Assembly (NCBI GenBank): GCA_964407055.1
Contig: CAYOUD010000073.1
Coordinates: forward strand, 1-12,505
DNA: 12,505 bases
Direction: 5' to 3'
DNA from: JAQIBY01 sp964407055
GTDB lineage: Bacteria > Bacteroidota > Bacteroidia > Bacteroidales > ML635J-15
Each line of letters opens with the position of its first letter. Within the stretch, counting starts at the first letter, position 1. Of this stretch, positions 1 to 6,485 are shown in pieces. A program made the position numbers and the translations under genes. A model generated the notes under the pieces. It made no database searches, was not told the DNA's origin, and worked only from the letters and a program-made list of their open reading frames with translations.

Positions 1-40
1 ATTAGCCTGCATTATTCATGGAATTGTCTATGAAAAACGC

Positions 41-1057
41 TTAAAATCTTGATGCGAAAGAATTATTAGAAATCCCCTTAATATCTTCCTCTAATTCTTT
101 TAAACTAACTTCTTTTTCAATGGCTTTTTGTTGTTGTTTAAATTTTTCATATTCTTCTCCTGACTTTTCCAATGCCATGTGATGACTAATTTTTCCAGCA
201 TGAGTAAGCAATTCCCGACCGTTCATTTTTAGTATTACATCCAAACGTTCAATCCAATCTCTCATATACATTGGTGTTTGTTGCTGTGCCATTGTTTCAG
301 CAAATGCTAAATATTGCTCTACCAATAAACCAAGAAGTTTCATTTCATCTTCATTCAGATAATTTTTTGCTATGCTTACCTCGGCTTTCTCAATGGAAGC
401 GACTTGTTTTTTGTCGTAAGAAAGCATTCCCATTAAGGGCAAACTGGCATCCACCCGTCTAAAAACCAGTTCTGCTGCCGTTTGTTGACTAATTGCCCAT
501 AGCAGTTTGTTTTGCACAATTTTAAAAAACTCAATGGTTTTTTCGTCTTTGGGATTATAATCTATACTGGTAGCATAAATGGCTTTGATTTTTTGGTAGA
601 AAAATTTCTCCGAAAGACGTATTTCCCGAATACGGTTTTGCAGTTCGTTGAAGTAATTCATTGAGCTGCCCGACTTAAAGCGGTCATCATTCAGCGTAAA
701 CCCTTTAATAATGTACTCCTTTAACCGCTGTGTAGCCCAAATACGGAATTGCGTACCTTGTACTGATTTTACTCGGTAGCCAACCGAAATAATAACATCC
801 AGATTATAGTTGTCGATTTCGCGCTCAACTTCTCGTGGTCCTTCGGTTTGAACTATCCGGAATTTCCGGACAGTTGAACTTTTATCCAGTTCGCCTTCTT
901 GAAATAAATTACCGATATGCTCGCTGACAGTACGTTTGTCCTTTCCAAACAAAGTAGCCATTTGTGCTTGGGTAAGCCAAACTGTTTCTTCTTTCAATCG
1001 AACATCTATTTTGATGTTGCCGTCCGTGTTTTTGTATATGAGAATTTCGCTGTTCAT
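41..1057 (-). CDS. RhuM-family protein (virulence RhuM / accessory island protein)
   Basis: A 338-residue protein recognised as the RhuM family by its conserved blocks. The N-terminal part (about residues 20-60) has VWLTQAQMATLFGKDKRTV, a helix-turn-helix-like segment. The core (about 85-115) reads NLDVIISVGYRV, then GTQFRIWATQRLKEY. The C-terminal half (about 145-310) has FYQKIKAIYATSIDYNP, TAAELVFRRVD and DWIERLDVILKMNGRELLTHAGKIS. The length is normal for the family and the frame is intact, so it is probably functional. The family was named from a Salmonella pathogenicity-island gene and is widespread on mobile islands; its biochemical function is unsettled. The ATG at 1057 fits the family N-terminus. 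It starts 4 nt after the stop of a truncated ORF that itself overlaps the upstream antitoxin-like gene, so it is probably co-transcribed and perhaps translationally coupled with them. No separate promoter was seen. The family call is confident, the role is not. Confidence 0.88.
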   Translation of the reverse strand: MNSEILIYKNTDGNIKIDVRLKEETVWLTQAQMATLFGKDKRTVSEHIGNLFQEGELDKSSTVRKFRIVQTEGPREVEREIDNYNLDVIISVGYRVKSVQGTQFRIWATQRLKEYIIKGFTLNDDRFKSGSSMNYFNELQNRIREIRLSEKFFYQKIKAIYATSIDYNPKDEKTIEFFKIVQNKLLWAISQQTAAELVFRRVDASLPLMGMLSYDKKQVASIEKAEVSIAKNYLNEDEMKLLGLLVEQYLAFAETMAQQQTPMYMRDWIERLDVILKMNGRELLTHAGKISHHMALEKSGEEYEKFKQQQKAIEKEVSLKELEEDIKGISNNSFASRF

Positions 1058-1061
1058 AATG

Positions 1062-1163
1062 TTATATAAAAATGGGGAATCTCAATTTTCTTATTTTCAG
1101 TTTGCAAGCTGATGCAGCGAGAATTGATTGTTCAAATATTTTTTTGTTCTGATATAAATTCAT
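1062..1163 (-). pseudogene. Truncated AbiEii-like nucleotidyltransferase toxin, N-terminal stub (33 codons)
   Basis: A 33-codon reading frame starts with an ATG that overlaps the TGA stop of the upstream DUF6088 gene in an ATGA arrangement, the junction expected for an AbiEi/AbiEii-type operon. Its peptide begins MNLYQNKKIFEQSILAAS and continues to KLKI. As I recall the family, AbiEii/AbiGii toxins start much like this (MNLH-N-K-LF--AI-ATA--L-I). The next expected block, EKDYWVT, is missing: after about residue 25 the sequence diverges and stops at 1062-1064. The nucleotidyltransferase catalytic core is therefore absent and the stub cannot be an active enzyme. RhuM begins 4 nt further on. The simplest inference is that a recombination or deletion removed the toxin body and joined RhuM to its first codons. 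The alternative is a genuine short leader peptide. The overlap and frame are seen directly; the family assignment rests on about 24 residues recalled from memory. Confidence 0.55.
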
Positions 1164-1891
1164 AACTTTATGTTCCAGTTTCCAATTTGTTTCCCCAATA
1201 CCTTTGATATTCCAGAGAAATCATAGCTTGTGATGGGATTTAAGCTGTTGATTAATGTTTCTCTGTCCGGATTTTCCCCAATATAATCCAAAATGCTACC
1301 AAGCAAAGCACGGGTAGCCGGAGGATATTTTTTTGACAACTTAATCATGCTGTTCAATTCGTTTGCACTTTGTTTTTTTACCAACTCTACGATTTGTTTG
1401 CTTGCATCGGCAATGCTTGTGTCCGGAATTTTTTTAATGCTACGCATGCAATCCAGAATTTGCAAAAGCGGGATGTTTTTTTCGGTAATGGTGTTTTTTT
1501 GCTTGATGAATTTAATGGTGTATATCCCACGTTTGAGAGATGGTCTTATTTCATTTCTTCCAATTTGAATGGCATTGCTGACTTGCGTGGTTAAACCTAA
1601 CTGATTGTAAATGCTGTATCCCGTTAAATAGCCGATTGTTTTTTCTCCGCTGACAAACAAATCTTTTACGACTTGTTGTTGTGGTGGAGGGAGCTCTCCA
1701 AACGGACTTTGTTCTGCTTTGTAATACTTGCCTTTGCTCAGTTTTTTGATTTTGCCTTTTTGAACCAGACGATTCAGCGCTTTTATGATGGCTTCTTTGC
1801 TTTTCATCTCAGGGGTAAAATCCCCATAGGTGAATACATAGCCTTTGGGCAGCCGATTAATGGTATCTATAATAATATCAGTTGTTTTCAT
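1160..1891 (-). CDS. DUF6088 / AbiEi-like antitoxin (type IV toxin-antitoxin, putative)
   Basis: A 243-residue protein resembling the DUF6088 group of AbiEi-like proteins. The N-terminal 60 residues form a winged-helix-like segment (LPKGYVFTYGDF, then ALNRLVQKGKIKKLSKGKYY), typical of antitoxins that bind their own promoter. The middle part has GYLTGYSIYNQLGLTTQVSN and a basic strand (GIYTIKFIKQKN), followed by a helical C-terminus. In related operons the next gene is an AbiEii nucleotidyltransferase toxin that this protein neutralises without direct contact (type IV). Here only a stub of such a toxin follows, overlapping by 4 nt, and then RhuM. The protein may therefore be an orphan antitoxin, a regulator kept for autorepression, or a partner of RhuM. 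A TATCTTTG promoter element lies about 18 nt upstream of its ATG. The frame is intact. The family call is fairly sure; a role with RhuM is speculation. Confidence 0.8.
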   Translation of the reverse strand: MKTTDIIIDTINRLPKGYVFTYGDFTPEMKSKEAIIKALNRLVQKGKIKKLSKGKYYKAEQSPFGELPPPQQQVVKDLFVSGEKTIGYLTGYSIYNQLGLTTQVSNAIQIGRNEIRPSLKRGIYTIKFIKQKNTITEKNIPLLQILDCMRSIKKIPDTSIADASKQIVELVKKQSANELNSMIKLSKKYPPATRALLGSILDYIGENPDRETLINSLNPITSYDFSGISKVLGKQIGNWNIKL

Positions 1892-1908
1892 GATGTTACA
1901 ATCTTTAG

Positions 1909-1916
1909 CAAAGATA
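1909..1916 (-). promoter_or_regulatory. Bacteroidota -7 promoter element upstream of the antitoxin-like gene
   Basis: The minus strand reads TATCTTTG, an exact match to the Bacteroidota -7 consensus TAnnTTTG. It ends 17 nt before the ATG at 1891. The -33 region is only a T-rich stretch, with no clear TTTG at the usual 19-21 nt distance. It would drive the whole antitoxin / stub / RhuM chain. Confidence 0.5.
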
Positions 1917-2022
1917 ATAAAATGTCCAGTTTATTATGAAAAAAACTGAACCTTTTTTGTTTAAGGCATTGAAAAGTTGTTGATAAATAACCGCTAAATT
2001 ACATGGGGTATTGTAAAGGAAA

Positions 2023-2067
2023 TGCTAACTTTGCAAAGTGAACAACGAGAACAAAGTAAAGTTAGCA
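2023..2067 (+). repeat. 10-bp inverted repeat around a forward promoter-like box
   Basis: The left arm TGCTAACTTT (2023-2032) and right arm AAAGTTAGCA (2058-2067) are perfectly complementary with a 25-nt loop. The left arm contains TAACTTTG (2026-2033), an exact TAnnTTTG element on the plus strand, but no forward gene of normal size follows. The structure could be an operator, the promoter and leader of a small RNA, or the remains of a lost gene's control region. A similar string, AATGCTAACTTTAC, precedes the acyl-CoA synthetase gene near 10647. Confidence 0.4.
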
Positions 2068-2322
2068 GTTCCTCTGTATCCACCCGAGCAACTACACCTC
2101 GTGAAACTTTTTAAAATTATCAATTTTTGTGGGATCAATGTTGTTTAGTTTGCAACAGGCAAAAAAACTGTAGAACATGGCAGAGCGTTTTGCTCCTTCG
2201 TGTGAGCCGGCAAATAAGTGGTTTTTTCTTCCCAAAACGATTGAACGAATGCTATTTTTACCTCACTCTCACTCTGTACATCCCGCTTTTTGCTCCTAAT
2301 TCTTCACAATATGCGTTTCGCT

Positions 2323-4125
2323 TTATATTTGTTTTGCGGCGCGTTTTCTGTTGTTTTCATCGAGTAGAATTTTGCGAAGGCGTAACGATTTTGGTGTGAC
2401 TTCCATGTATTCATCTTTGCGGATGTATTCCATGTATTCTTCTAACGACATTTTTATTGCAGGAGCAAATAAAACTTTCACATCGGATCCGGATGCACGC
2501 ATATTGGTCAGTTTTTTTGTTTTTATCAGGTTACATACAATGTCATCCTGACGAGTATTTTCACCAACCACCTGTCCGGTATAAACCTGCTCATTCGGGT
2601 TAACAAAAAACTTTCCTCTGTCTTGGAGTTTGTCCAATGCGTAAGCGATTACTGTGCCGGTTTCCTGTGATACCAAAGCACCTTGTCTGCGCAAAGCGAT
2701 TTCGCCTTTCCATGGTTCAAATCCCACGAAACGATGTGCAACAATTGCTTCTCCTTCAGTTGCCGTTAAAATCGGATTGGTTAGCCCGATTAAACCGCGG
2801 GCAGGAATAGTAAATTCCAGAAAAGTTCTGCCATCTTCGGAGTGCATATCAGTCATTTCGCCCCTGCGACGATTCACAAGCTCAATTACTTTTCCTGCAA
2901 ATGCATCCGGAACGTGAACTGTCAAGCTTTCTACCGGCTCGTGTTTTACGCCATCAATTTCACGAATAATGACTTGTGGTTGTCCAAGCTGAAATTCGTA
3001 TCCTTCACGACGCATTGTTTCCACTAGAATCGAAAGATGGAGGATTCCGCGTCCAAAAACCAGTAATCTATCCGGAGAGTCGGTATCTTCAACTCTAAGT
3101 GCCAAGTTTCTTTCTGTTTCTTTGTACAAGCGGTCGCGGATATGTCTTGATGTGACGTAAATTCCTTCTTTTCCAAAAAACGGCGAATCGTTTATAGTAA
3201 AAAGCATGGACATAGTGGGTTCATCAATACGGATACGTTTCATGCTTTCCGGATAATCAAAATCGGATATTGTATCTCCGATATCGAAATCCTCAAGCCC
3301 CATGACGGCACATATTTCACCGGCTTCGAGTTTATGTTTTACCTTTTCTTTTCCCAATCCTTCAAAAGCATACAATTCTTTTACAAGTGACGGAATTTTC
3401 TTTCCATCGCGCATCATAACCAATACTTTCTGATTTGGTTCTATACTGCCGCGATGAATTCTTCCAACTGCTATTCTACCTTTATATGAAGAATAATCCA
3501 AAGATGAAATCTGCAACTGCAGCGTTCCTTCTCTTTTTATGGGAGCCGGAATATGCTCCAGAATTGTGTCCAATAAATAAGAGACATCAGTGGTTGGTTC
3601 ATCATGCTTTGGTCCCATCCACCCTTCTTTTGAGGAACCATAAACAACCGGAAAATCCAGTTGATCTTCAGATGCGTCTAAGCTAAACATCAAATCGAAA
3701 ACATCTTCGGCAATCTCTTCAGGACGACAATTGGGTTTGTCAACTTTATTGATAACCACGATGGGTTTGAGTTTTAATTCAATTGCTTTTTGCAAAACAA
3801 ATCGCGTTTGCGGCATGGCACCTTCAAAGGCATCCACCAAAAGCAAAACTCCGTCTGCCATATTTAATACCCGCTCTACTTCACCACCGAAATCGGAGTG
3901 CCCCGGTGTATCAATAATGTTGATTTTTATGTCTTTGTAACGTACCGCGCAGTTTTTACTTAAAATTGTGATGCCTCGTTCACGCTCCAAATCATTTGAA
4001 TCCATTATAAGGTCCTGAACATCTTCGTTTTCACGAAATAATTTAACCTGGCTCAGCATTCTGTCAACTAATGTAGTTTTTCCGTGGTCAACGTGGGCGA
4101 TAATTGCAATATTTCTTAATTCCAT
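2323..4125 (-). CDS. typA: Ribosome-associated translational GTPase TypA/BipA
   Basis: A 600-residue translational GTPase of the TypA/BipA family, which binds the 70S ribosome at the EF-G site and supports growth in cold or under stress, partly through 50S assembly. The GTP-binding motifs are complete: G1 AHVDHGKT (residues 10-17), the switch I threonine in RGITI (50-54), G3 DTPGH (72-76), G4 NKVD (126-129) and a G5-like SSKEG (164-168). After the G domain come a beta-barrel domain (about 205-290), EF-G-like domains III and V (about 300-475), and the BipA-specific C-terminal domain (about 480-600) containing FVNPNEQVYTGQVVGE. The length is normal for the family. The ATG at 4125 is supported by the family N-terminus (LRNIAIIAHVDHGKTT). 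It appears monocistronic, with its own strong promoter at 4176-4205. No terminator hairpin was found downstream. Confidence 0.97.
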   Translation of the reverse strand: MELRNIAIIAHVDHGKTTLVDRMLSQVKLFRENEDVQDLIMDSNDLERERGITILSKNCAVRYKDIKINIIDTPGHSDFGGEVERVLNMADGVLLLVDAFEGAMPQTRFVLQKAIELKLKPIVVINKVDKPNCRPEEIAEDVFDLMFSLDASEDQLDFPVVYGSSKEGWMGPKHDEPTTDVSYLLDTILEHIPAPIKREGTLQLQISSLDYSSYKGRIAVGRIHRGSIEPNQKVLVMMRDGKKIPSLVKELYAFEGLGKEKVKHKLEAGEICAVMGLEDFDIGDTISDFDYPESMKRIRIDEPTMSMLFTINDSPFFGKEGIYVTSRHIRDRLYKETERNLALRVEDTDSPDRLLVFGRGILHLSILVETMRREGYEFQLGQPQVIIREIDGVKHEPVESLTVHVPDAFAGKVIELVNRRRGEMTDMHSEDGRTFLEFTIPARGLIGLTNPILTATEGEAIVAHRFVGFEPWKGEIALRRQGALVSQETGTVIAYALDKLQDRGKFFVNPNEQVYTGQVVGENTRQDDIVCNLIKTKKLTNMRASGSDVKVLFAPAIKMSLEEYMEYIRKDEYMEVTPKSLRLRKILLDENNRKRAAKQI

Positions 4126-4144
4126 TATTCTCTGTCTGTTTGCA

Positions 4145-4159
4145 AGCGAAAATTTCGCT
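4145..4159 (-). promoter_or_regulatory. Palindrome in the typA 5' leader
   Basis: A nearly perfect palindrome (AGCGAAA and TTTCGCT arms around one central base) lies 19 nt upstream of the typA ATG, inside the predicted 5' untranslated region. It could fold into a small hairpin close to the ribosome-binding region, or be a protein-binding site. Function is not known. Confidence 0.35.
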
Positions 4160-4175
4160 CATTTTAAATCGGCTG

Positions 4176-4205
4176 CAAAGCTACTGCTATTTGTTGGATA
4201 TCCAA
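4176..4205 (-). promoter_or_regulatory. typA promoter (-33 TTG, 19-nt spacer, -7 TAGCTTTG)
   Basis: On the minus strand TTG (4203-4205) is followed after exactly 19 nt by TAGCTTTG (4176-4183), a full match to the Bacteroidota sigma-ABfr promoter pattern TTG-N19-TAnnTTTG. The transcript would start about 45 nt before the typA ATG. The -33 end sits inside a perfect 12-nt palindrome TTGGATATCCAA (4194-4205), a possible operator. Confidence 0.7.
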
Positions 4206-4213
4206 GGCTGAAA

Positions 4214-4255
4214 ATGTCAGTGTAACCCTTTTTTTTAAAAGGGTTACACTGACAT
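4214..4255 (-). terminator. Perfect 19-bp hairpin, probable terminator/insulator between the aminotransferase gene and typA
   Basis: The two 19-nt arms (4214-4232 and 4237-4255) are fully complementary, with a TTTT loop. Each arm joins the core TGTCAGTGTAACCC to a run of T or A. On the minus strand the stem is followed by TTTC only, so the U-tract is weak. It lies 8 bp upstream of the typA -33 element and about 330 nt after the aminotransferase gene. It could end that transcript and insulate typA. A regulatory role or a small repeat element is also possible. Confidence 0.5.
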
Positions 4256-4587
4256 CCGAAAGTTTTCAGAAAATTACAGAAAACATAGCTCTATCCCAGA
4301 GTTTTTAGTGCAAAACAAAGATTATCCAGAAAATAAGTCTTTCTCAAAGACTATTTCTTTTTGGACTGAAAGGGTAACTTTACGAACACCATCCCAGACC
4401 TCATTGCATACATAATTCAGCGATAGATAGTGATACAGGGAGAACCTGATTTTTTCTGATAAATTGGAAAAAGCAGCTACTTTTGGATGCTATTGAAAGG
4501 ATTACTATTTAGGCGGGGGTTGTCAAATTTCAATTCGTTGAATATTGCTGATGGCCGATCATAACATGCAAATTTCCCGATTGCTCA
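4256..4587. other. Intergenic stretch downstream of the aminotransferase gene
   Basis: About 330 nt without a recognisable gene. It contains a short hairpin, AGTCTTT/AAAGACT (4336-4352) with a 3-nt loop and T-rich flanks on both strands, which is a weak candidate terminator for the aminotransferase transcript. A minus-strand frame without a stop runs from 4489 to 4325 (about 55 codons). It has protein-like composition but no ATG near its beginning and no family I recognise, so it is not called as a gene. Confidence 0.4.
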
Positions 4588-5688
4588 TTACACCGATTTG
4601 CAAATCGCATCAATTCCTTGTTTCAATTCATCTGTTTCACGGGCAATGTTAATCCGAATGTAATTTGCGTAAGTTTCTCCGAAATGCACACCCGGAATTA
4701 CGGCTGTTTTTCGCTTGGCGTAAAGCGATTTTGCAAATTTAAGTCCATCTTTACAGTGATTGGGGAGTTTTGTCCAGATAAAATATCCTCCATGAATATC
4801 CGGAATGAGAAATCCGTTTGAATTTAAAGCGTTTACTGAATTCTGATAGTTTTCCTGCAATTGCAATCGTATCGATTCAATATATGCATTCGCCTCATTC
4901 GGTATCTCTAAGAAATTTGCCAAACTTTCCTGCAAAACAGAAGGACAGGACAAACCGGTATAATCGTGAATATCGCTAATGCGCTCAAAATGTGAGTGAT
5001 GTGCAAAAAAGTAACCTAGACGCCATCCTGTAATACTGTATCGTTTAGAAAAACTATTGACATAAAATGTTTTGTCAGAAAAATATTTGAATGGATAATA
5101 TGGTGCTTTCCCAAAGTGAAAAACATCATAGACGGCATCAATAATTAAATAGCAATTATGCTGATTGCATAGCCTTTGCAACAAATTAAAATCATTTTCA
5201 GACAATGCCTTTCCATAAGGATTTCCTGGCGAATTAACAAAAAACAGTTGTGGCTTATAGCTTTCAAAAAAATAAGTTAGCAGATCTGGCAAATCCGGAT
5301 TCTCAATCGGAATGGATTCAAACTGGTCGCCGTAAATTCGTGGTAAATGCATATAAGATTCATACACTGGAGAAAAGGCTGCTGCCCTCAATCCATTGTT
5401 TCGCTTATGCAGATAAAGATACAAAAGTTGTATGGCTTCAGTTCCCCCAAGGGAAATCATAAAATCAAAATCCAGTGGTATTTTATTTTGATATTCAGCC
5501 GCAATATGTGCTCTGAGTTTTTGATTTCCTAGTCCGGGAGCATATTGATGTACGGGCTTGGAGCTTTGCTTTTCCAATTCATTCAGCAAGGCTTTTGGAG
5601 GCTGAAATCCAGGGATGCCTTGTGCGAGATTAATTCCGCCACTCGCTTTTACGAGATTCGAAAAATATGATATCCAAGACTGTTGCAT
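4588..5688 (-). CDS. PLP-dependent class I/II aminotransferase
   Basis: A fold-type I pyridoxal-phosphate aminotransferase (366 residues), moving amino groups between an amino acid and a 2-oxo acid in the cytoplasm; the substrate cannot be read from sequence. Numbered from the chosen start, the conserved features are INLAQGIPGFQPP (about 19-31), NSPGNPYG (152-159), the PLP-ring aspartate and tyrosine in DAVYDVF (D184, Y187), the Schiff-base lysine in SFSKRYSITGWRLG (K215), the phosphate-binding arginine R223, and the carboxylate-binding arginine near the end (INIARE, R350). An in-frame ATG 24 codons further upstream (5760) is rejected because the extra residues are not aminotransferase-like and include the TAATTTTG promoter element. 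The gene stands alone, between a terminator upstream and a hairpin region downstream. Related enzymes include aspartate- and methionine-type aminotransferases. Confidence 0.9.
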   Translation of the reverse strand: MQQSWISYFSNLVKASGGINLAQGIPGFQPPKALLNELEKQSSKPVHQYAPGLGNQKLRAHIAAEYQNKIPLDFDFMISLGGTEAIQLLYLYLHKRNNGLRAAAFSPVYESYMHLPRIYGDQFESIPIENPDLPDLLTYFFESYKPQLFFVNSPGNPYGKALSENDFNLLQRLCNQHNCYLIIDAVYDVFHFGKAPYYPFKYFSDKTFYVNSFSKRYSITGWRLGYFFAHHSHFERISDIHDYTGLSCPSVLQESLANFLEIPNEANAYIESIRLQLQENYQNSVNALNSNGFLIPDIHGGYFIWTKLPNHCKDGLKFAKSLYAKRKTAVIPGVHFGETYANYIRINIARETDELKQGIDAICKSV

Positions 5689-5699
5689 GCTTTTTTTTA

Positions 5700-5707
5700 C
5701 AAAATTA
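5700..5707 (-). promoter_or_regulatory. -7 promoter element for the aminotransferase gene
   Basis: The minus strand reads TAATTTTG, an exact TAnnTTTG match, ending 11 nt before the ATG at 5688. A T-rich segment lies at the -33 distance, without a clear TTG. The transcript would begin only a few nucleotides before the start codon. This element falls inside the longer version of the reading frame and so supports the shorter start. Confidence 0.45.
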
Positions 5708-5812
5708 CTTGAATTATCATGAAATGAAAATTTTGCCGAACACGCAATGTAAAGACACAAAAACCCGAGTCGCTTAACCCGGAAAGTTGAATACTAAGTA
5801 CAGAGAAACGTA

Positions 5813-5854
5813 TTAAATAAAATAAAAAAAAGGATTGCTCAATGAACAATCCTT
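5813..5854 (-). terminator. Rho-independent terminator of rplS
   Basis: On the minus strand an 11-bp stem (arms 5844-5854 and 5830-5840, one G-U pair) with a 3-nt loop ends in a long T-rich tract (TTTTTTTATTTTATTT). The stem starts 22 nt after the rplS stop codon. This is a textbook intrinsic terminator, separating rplS from the aminotransferase gene. Confidence 0.9.
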
Positions 5855-5876
5855 CCCTATAATATCATGAATATGA

Positions 5877-6224
5877 TTAGTATCTTCTTTCCTGAATTCT
5901 CGCTTTTTTACCTGTAAGTCCACGTAAGTAATAAATACGTGCACGACGAACTTTACCACGTTTTTCAACCTTGATTTTCTCGATAAACGGAGAATTATCA
6001 GGAAAAATACGCTCAGTTGCATAAGCACCAACTTGTTTTCTCACGGTAAAAGTACGTGTCATTCCTTCGCCACGACGCTGAATTACAGCACCACGAAATT
6101 CCTGAATACGTTCTTTTGAACCTTCTTTAATTTTATATGAAACTGTAATTGTATCTCCTGCGCTGAATTGAGGAAACTCACTTTCATTCCTGTATTCTTT
6201 TTCGACAACCTTCATTAAATTCAT
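5877..6224 (-). CDS. rplS: 50S ribosomal protein L19
   Basis: A 115-residue protein matching bacterial L19 along its whole length. The N-terminal segment has FPQFSAGDTITVSYKIKEG. The central signature is RIQEFRGAVIQRRGEGMTRTFTVRK. It continues with FPDNSPFIEKIKVEKRGKVRRARIYYLRGLTGKKARI. L19 sits at the 30S-50S interface of the ribosome and helps form an intersubunit bridge. The ATG at 6224 is chosen; a second in-frame ATG three codons later is possible but gives a shorter N-terminus. In many bacteria rplS follows trmD; here it is alone, with its own promoter at 6264-6295 and a strong terminator. Confidence 0.97.
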   Translation of the reverse strand: MNLMKVVEKEYRNESEFPQFSAGDTITVSYKIKEGSKERIQEFRGAVIQRRGEGMTRTFTVRKQVGAYATERIFPDNSPFIEKIKVEKRGKVRRARIYYLRGLTGKKARIQERRY

Positions 6225-6263
6225 TGCTGTAATCTTTAAATTATTCCTTCATTTTTGGGCTTG

Positions 6264-6295
6264 CAATATTACGAATAATTTTTAAATCTATGCAA
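6264..6295 (-). promoter_or_regulatory. Predicted rplS promoter
   Basis: On the minus strand TTG (6293-6295) is followed after 21 nt by TAATATTG (6264-6271), one mismatch from TAnnTTTG. The spacing fits the Bacteroidota promoter model and leaves a leader of about 35 nt before the rplS ATG. Confidence 0.45.
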
Positions 6296-6427
6296 CTTTT
6301 CTTAAAATTATTTTTCAGCAATTTGCCTGACATCAGTATAGTCTTAACAAAATAGCATAAAAATCAGTGTTCATCAAAGTTTACAAGGAATAACACAATT
6401 CAAAAAAAATCCTCATACTTTGTTATT

Positions 6428-6463
6428 AAAAAAAGACAGAAGCATAATGCCCCTGTCTTTTTT
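6428..6463 (-). terminator. Bidirectional-looking terminator after the C69 dipeptidase gene
   Basis: Eleven-nt arms AAAAAAGACAG (6429-6439) and CTGTCTTTTTT (6453-6463) are perfectly complementary. The loop contains a second small pairing (GCAT/ATGC). On the minus strand the stem ends in seven T residues. It lies 22 nt after the dipeptidase stop codon and closes that transcript before the rplS promoter. Confidence 0.85.
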
Positions 6464-6485
6464 CAAAATTCATGAAACTATTTTT

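Larger units (their letters stand above)
1892..2322. other. Gene-free interval between the RhuM island and typA
   Basis: About 430 nt with no convincing gene. It contains the antitoxin promoter at its left edge, an inverted repeat with a forward promoter-like box at 2023-2067, and a 36-codon forward frame (GTG 2038 to TAG 2148) with protein-like composition that I cannot assign. The part from 2150 to 2322, just after the typA stop, holds no obvious rho-independent terminator and no RNA gene that I can recognise. It may be decayed DNA at the border of the accessory island. Confidence 0.5.

Noticed and set aside
20..24. Search for insertion-sequence ends or attachment-site repeats bordering the RhuM island
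   Set aside because: No convincing terminal inverted repeats, target duplications, integrase gene or tRNA gene could be found by eye near either border of the island.
2038..2148. A 36-codon forward frame starting with GTG
   Set aside because: Not called as a gene: too short, unusual start codon, and no recognised family. It is kept only as part of a finding.
4325..4489. A 55-codon minus-strand open stretch with protein-like composition between typA and the aminotransferase gene
   Set aside because: It lacks an ATG near its beginning and resembles no family I know. It could be a decayed gene or chance.
5689..5760. N-terminal extension of the aminotransferase by 24 codons
   Set aside because: The extra residues do not fit the family and the segment contains the predicted promoter element.
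5813..6031. A 72-codon minus-strand frame overlapping rplS in another frame
   Set aside because: It covers the rplS 3' end and reads through the rplS terminator, so it is a shadow frame.
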